Below, piece by piece: positions 58,941 to 64,000 of a stretch of DNA of 64,000 nt. Made by a program: the position numbers and the translations under genes. Positions within the stretch are counted from its first letter, which is position 1. Every line of letters starts with the position of its first letter. The notes under the pieces were generated by a model, which was given only the letters and a program-made list of their open reading frames with translations, ran no database searches and had not been told where the DNA came from. The stretch covers positions 186,001-250,000 of the forward strand of contig CAVYNE010000032.1 of the NCBI GenBank assembly GCA_963769715.1, read 5' to 3'. Origin of the DNA: Palsa-504 sp963769715. Its GTDB lineage: Bacteria > Actinomycetota > Actinomycetes > Streptosporangiales > Streptosporangiaceae.

Positions 58941-60221
58941 GTGGACGACATCATCGACGAACTTGGATGGCGGGGCCTGATCGCCGTCAGCACCGATATC
59001 GACGAGCTGCGCAAGGCGTTTAATTCCGGCCGGGTCACGGTCTATGGCGGGTTCGACCCGACTGCGCCCGGGCTGCACATCGGGAACCTGGTGCTGCTGG
59101 TGACGCTGCGCCGCCTGCAGCTGGCCGGCCACCGGCCCATCGGGCTGGTCGGCGGGGCGACCGGGCTGATCGGCGATCCGAGCGGCAAGTCGGCCGAGCG
59201 GGTGCTGAACCCGCGCGAGGTCGTGGCCCAGTGGGTCGAGCGGATCCGCGGCGAGGTGTCCAGGTTCCTCGACTTCGACGCGGGCGAGTCCAGCGCGCTG
59301 ATCGTGAGCAACCTGGACTGGACCGAAGCGATGCCGGTGCTCGACTTCCTGCGTGACATCGGCAAGCACTTCTCGGTCAACCGGATGCTGGACCGGGAAT
59401 CGGTGAAGGCCAGGCTGGAAGCAGGCGGGATCAGCTACACCGAGTTCAGCTACCAGTTGCTGCAGGCCATGGACTTCCTGGAGCTCTACCGGCGGTACGA
59501 CTGCACCCTTCAGCTCGGCGGCAGCGACCAGTGGGGCAATCTGGTCGCGGGCGCGGACCTGATCAGGCGGGCCGAGGGAGCGTCGGTGCACGCTCTGGCC
59601 ACGCCGCTGATCACCAAGCCGGATGGCACCAAGTACGGCAAGACCGAGGGCGGCGCGATCTGGCTCAGCGCCGACCTGATGTCGCCGTACGCGTTCTACC
59701 AGTTCTGGCTGAACGTGTCCGACGCCGAGGTGCCGAACCTGCTGCGCGTGTTCAGCTTCAAATCGCGCGAGGAGATCGAGGCGCTGGAGCGGGAAAGCGC
59801 CGAGCGGCCCGCCGCGCGGCTCGGCCAGCGCGCGCTGGCCAAGGAGATCACCACGCTCGTACATGGGGCCGACGAGACCCGTCGCGCCATCGCGGCCAGC
59901 CAGGCCCTGTTCGGCCGCAGCGACCTCGCCGAAGTCGACGAGCGCACGCTGGCCTCCGCGGTCAGGGAGGTTCCCTCGGCCCGGGTGTTCGCCGGGCCTG
60001 AGGGCCTGCCCACGGTGGCCGACTTGATGGCTGAGATCAAGATCGTACCGAGCAAGTCGGCCGCGCGCCGGGCCATCGCCGCAGGCGGCGCCTACCTGAA
60101 CAACCGTAAGGTCACCTCGGAGGACGCTGCCCCCACCATCGCCGACCTGCTGCGCGGCCGATACCTGATCCTCCGCGTGGGCAAGCGCACCGTCGGCGCC
60201 GTCGAGGTCGTCTCCAAGTAA
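58941..60221 (+). CDS. tyrS: tyrosyl-tRNA synthetase
   Basis: A 426-residue class I synthetase. HIGH-type motif in GLHIGNLVLLV, KMSKS-type motif KYGKTEG (the bacterial KFGKTEG form), Tyr-site YTEFSYQLLQAMDF and SDQWGN, and a C-terminal S4 domain (KSAARRAIAAGGAYLNNRKV). GTG at 58941 with CACCAT six bases upstream suggests a leaderless start; the frame opens further upstream in the glycosylase gene without family similarity. Located directly before the rRNA operon. Confidence 0.95.
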   Translation: MDDIIDELGWRGLIAVSTDIDELRKAFNSGRVTVYGGFDPTAPGLHIGNLVLLVTLRRLQLAGHRPIGLVGGATGLIGDPSGKSAERVLNPREVVAQWVERIRGEVSRFLDFDAGESSALIVSNLDWTEAMPVLDFLRDIGKHFSVNRMLDRESVKARLEAGGISYTEFSYQLLQAMDFLELYRRYDCTLQLGGSDQWGNLVAGADLIRRAEGASVHALATPLITKPDGTKYGKTEGGAIWLSADLMSPYAFYQFWLNVSDAEVPNLLRVFSFKSREEIEALERESAERPAARLGQRALAKEITTLVHGADETRRAIAASQALFGRSDLAEVDERTLASAVREVPSARVFAGPEGLPTVADLMAEIKIVPSKSAARRAIAAGGAYLNNRKVTSEDAAPTIADLLRGRYLILRVGKRTVGAVEVVSK

Positions 60222-60645
60222 GCTCCTGGCGGTGGCCGAATGACACAGTTCCGCACCAATAGGCGGTCACCTGTAGGCATAAACAACCCGCCAATAGCGT
60301 TTGACCGGGTTGGCACCAGGGAAAGCTCCGCGGTGTCAGGACGCGTCCGAGATTGATTTCTGGCCGGTCATGTCGGCTCGGCTAGGCGATACGACTCGCC
60401 TACGTTCTACTACACCGTGTCTGACCTGCGGTAACATCTTGTAGCCAACTTCGATTTGACGAAGCCGCCCAGCACCCCTAGAGTTCTTCTTGCCCGACGG
60501 GGATGAACGCGAAAGCGGCCAGGTCCTCGGGCAGCCACCAGGAAGTCCTTCTAGCTAAGGCTTGTGCGTGCGCACAAGCCGAAGGTGGAGGCCGCCCTGG
60601 AGGCAAGGTAAGGTTCACGAGTCGGCAAAGTTCTCCGGATCAGAG
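60222..60645. other. spacer upstream of the rRNA promoter
   Basis: About 420 bp without a gene. It holds the perfect hairpin GGCTTGTGC-GTGC-GCACAAGCC at 60560-60581, possibly a terminator or factor site, and an A/T-rich stretch around 60400-60460 that may contain additional rRNA promoters. Confidence 0.5.
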
Positions 60646-60674
60646 TTGACAAGGGATACCTCGCCTGGTAATGT
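60646..60674 (+). promoter_or_regulatory. rRNA operon promoter
   Basis: TTGACA (60646-60651), 17 bases, TAATGT (60669-60674): a near-consensus housekeeping promoter about 245 bp before the 16S 5' end. Confidence 0.75.
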
Positions 60675-60724
60675 AGAGTGGTTGCCCCGGATGGGAATGA
60701 GAGTTCCACGAAGGTGCGCGCCCG

Positions 60725-60746
60725 TTTCTTGAGAACTCAACAGCGT
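60725..60746 (+). promoter_or_regulatory. rRNA leader box (antitermination/processing)
   Basis: TTTCTTGAGAACTCAACAG recurs in the spacer as TATCTTGAGAACTGCACAG (62712-62730). Such paired boxes in actinobacterial rRNA operons serve antitermination or processing. Confidence 0.5.
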
Positions 60747-60922
60747 GCTAAAAGCCAGTGCACTTGAAGCACAAAAACCCCGTCAGTGGGGCGGCTCGTG
60801 ACTATCACGAACTGATCTCACTACGGTGGCCATGATCGCTTCGGAGCCCGGTTTAATACCGGTCGAAGAAGCACTCTCAGGTCAACAATCCGCGAGCATT
60901 AGCTGGCGGTTGTTAATAGACA

Positions 60923-64000
<3,078 letters not shown>

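Overview
The window is high-GC DNA from a member of the Actinomycetota. The evidence is a rRNA operon with actinobacterial ITS boxes and no spacer tRNA, an scpA-scpB-rluB-aroH-tyrA-cmk-der gene order, an argCJBDFR-argH cluster, DUF397/helix-turn-helix pairs, an F420-type oxidoreductase and many apparently leaderless genes (a -10-like hexamer 6-7 nt before ATG/GTG). Family or genus cannot be fixed without a 16S search.

Layout. 1-9.2 kb: the end of an LCP-type cell-wall protein, a HAD hydrolase, a MarC membrane protein, homogentisate dioxygenase, a PaiB-like protein, an F420-type oxidoreductase, a MarR regulator divergent from a TIGR03086 protein, a frameshifted FAD amine oxidase and a secreted FN3 protein with an unknown partner. 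9.3-16.6 kb: chromosome segregation (ParA-like, ScpA, ScpB), RluB, chorismate mutase, prephenate dehydrogenase, Cmk and Der. 16.6-24.5 kb: accessory genes (spermidine-synthase-like protein, DUF5302, methyltransferase remnant, DUF397/HTH pair, two aldo/keto reductases, a trypsin-like protease, a quinone reductase and a small zinc-ribbon membrane protein). 24.5-27.6 kb: a repeat-rich gene-poor stretch and an IS110-type element. 27.6-32.4 kb: a compact Calvin cycle cluster (cbbR, red-type cbbL and cbbS, cbbX, convergent prk). 32.5-37 kb: a two-component system and a MarR-controlled drug-type ABC exporter. 37-45 kb: translation genes (infC with an AUC start and an attenuator-like leader, rpmI, rplT, an SpoU methyltransferase, pheS, pheT) plus a PAS histidine kinase carrying an in-frame palindromic insertion. 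45-50.4 kb: an MFS transporter and the most unusual region. 50.4-60.2 kb: a lipoprotein, the arginine cluster, a DNA glycosylase and tyrS. 60.2-64 kb: rRNA promoter, 16S, ITS and partial 23S.

The candidate new system lies at 46.46-50.38 kb. Two paralogous membrane diguanylate cyclases (GGEEF with an RxxD I-site) are each preceded, on the opposite strand, by a tandem array of micro-ORFs. Array 1 has five copies encoding the heptapeptide MRDTGWG; array 2 has two copies encoding MRTSSWN. Every copy has its own Shine-Dalgarno sequence, both arrays share a 73-bp period (the first interval of array 1 is 75 bp), and the two cyclase genes share a conserved upstream element. The module looks duplicated with the peptide diverged as MRxxxWx. 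A peptide-signal/c-di-GMP-receptor system is a testable hypothesis; the sequence alone does not prove function.
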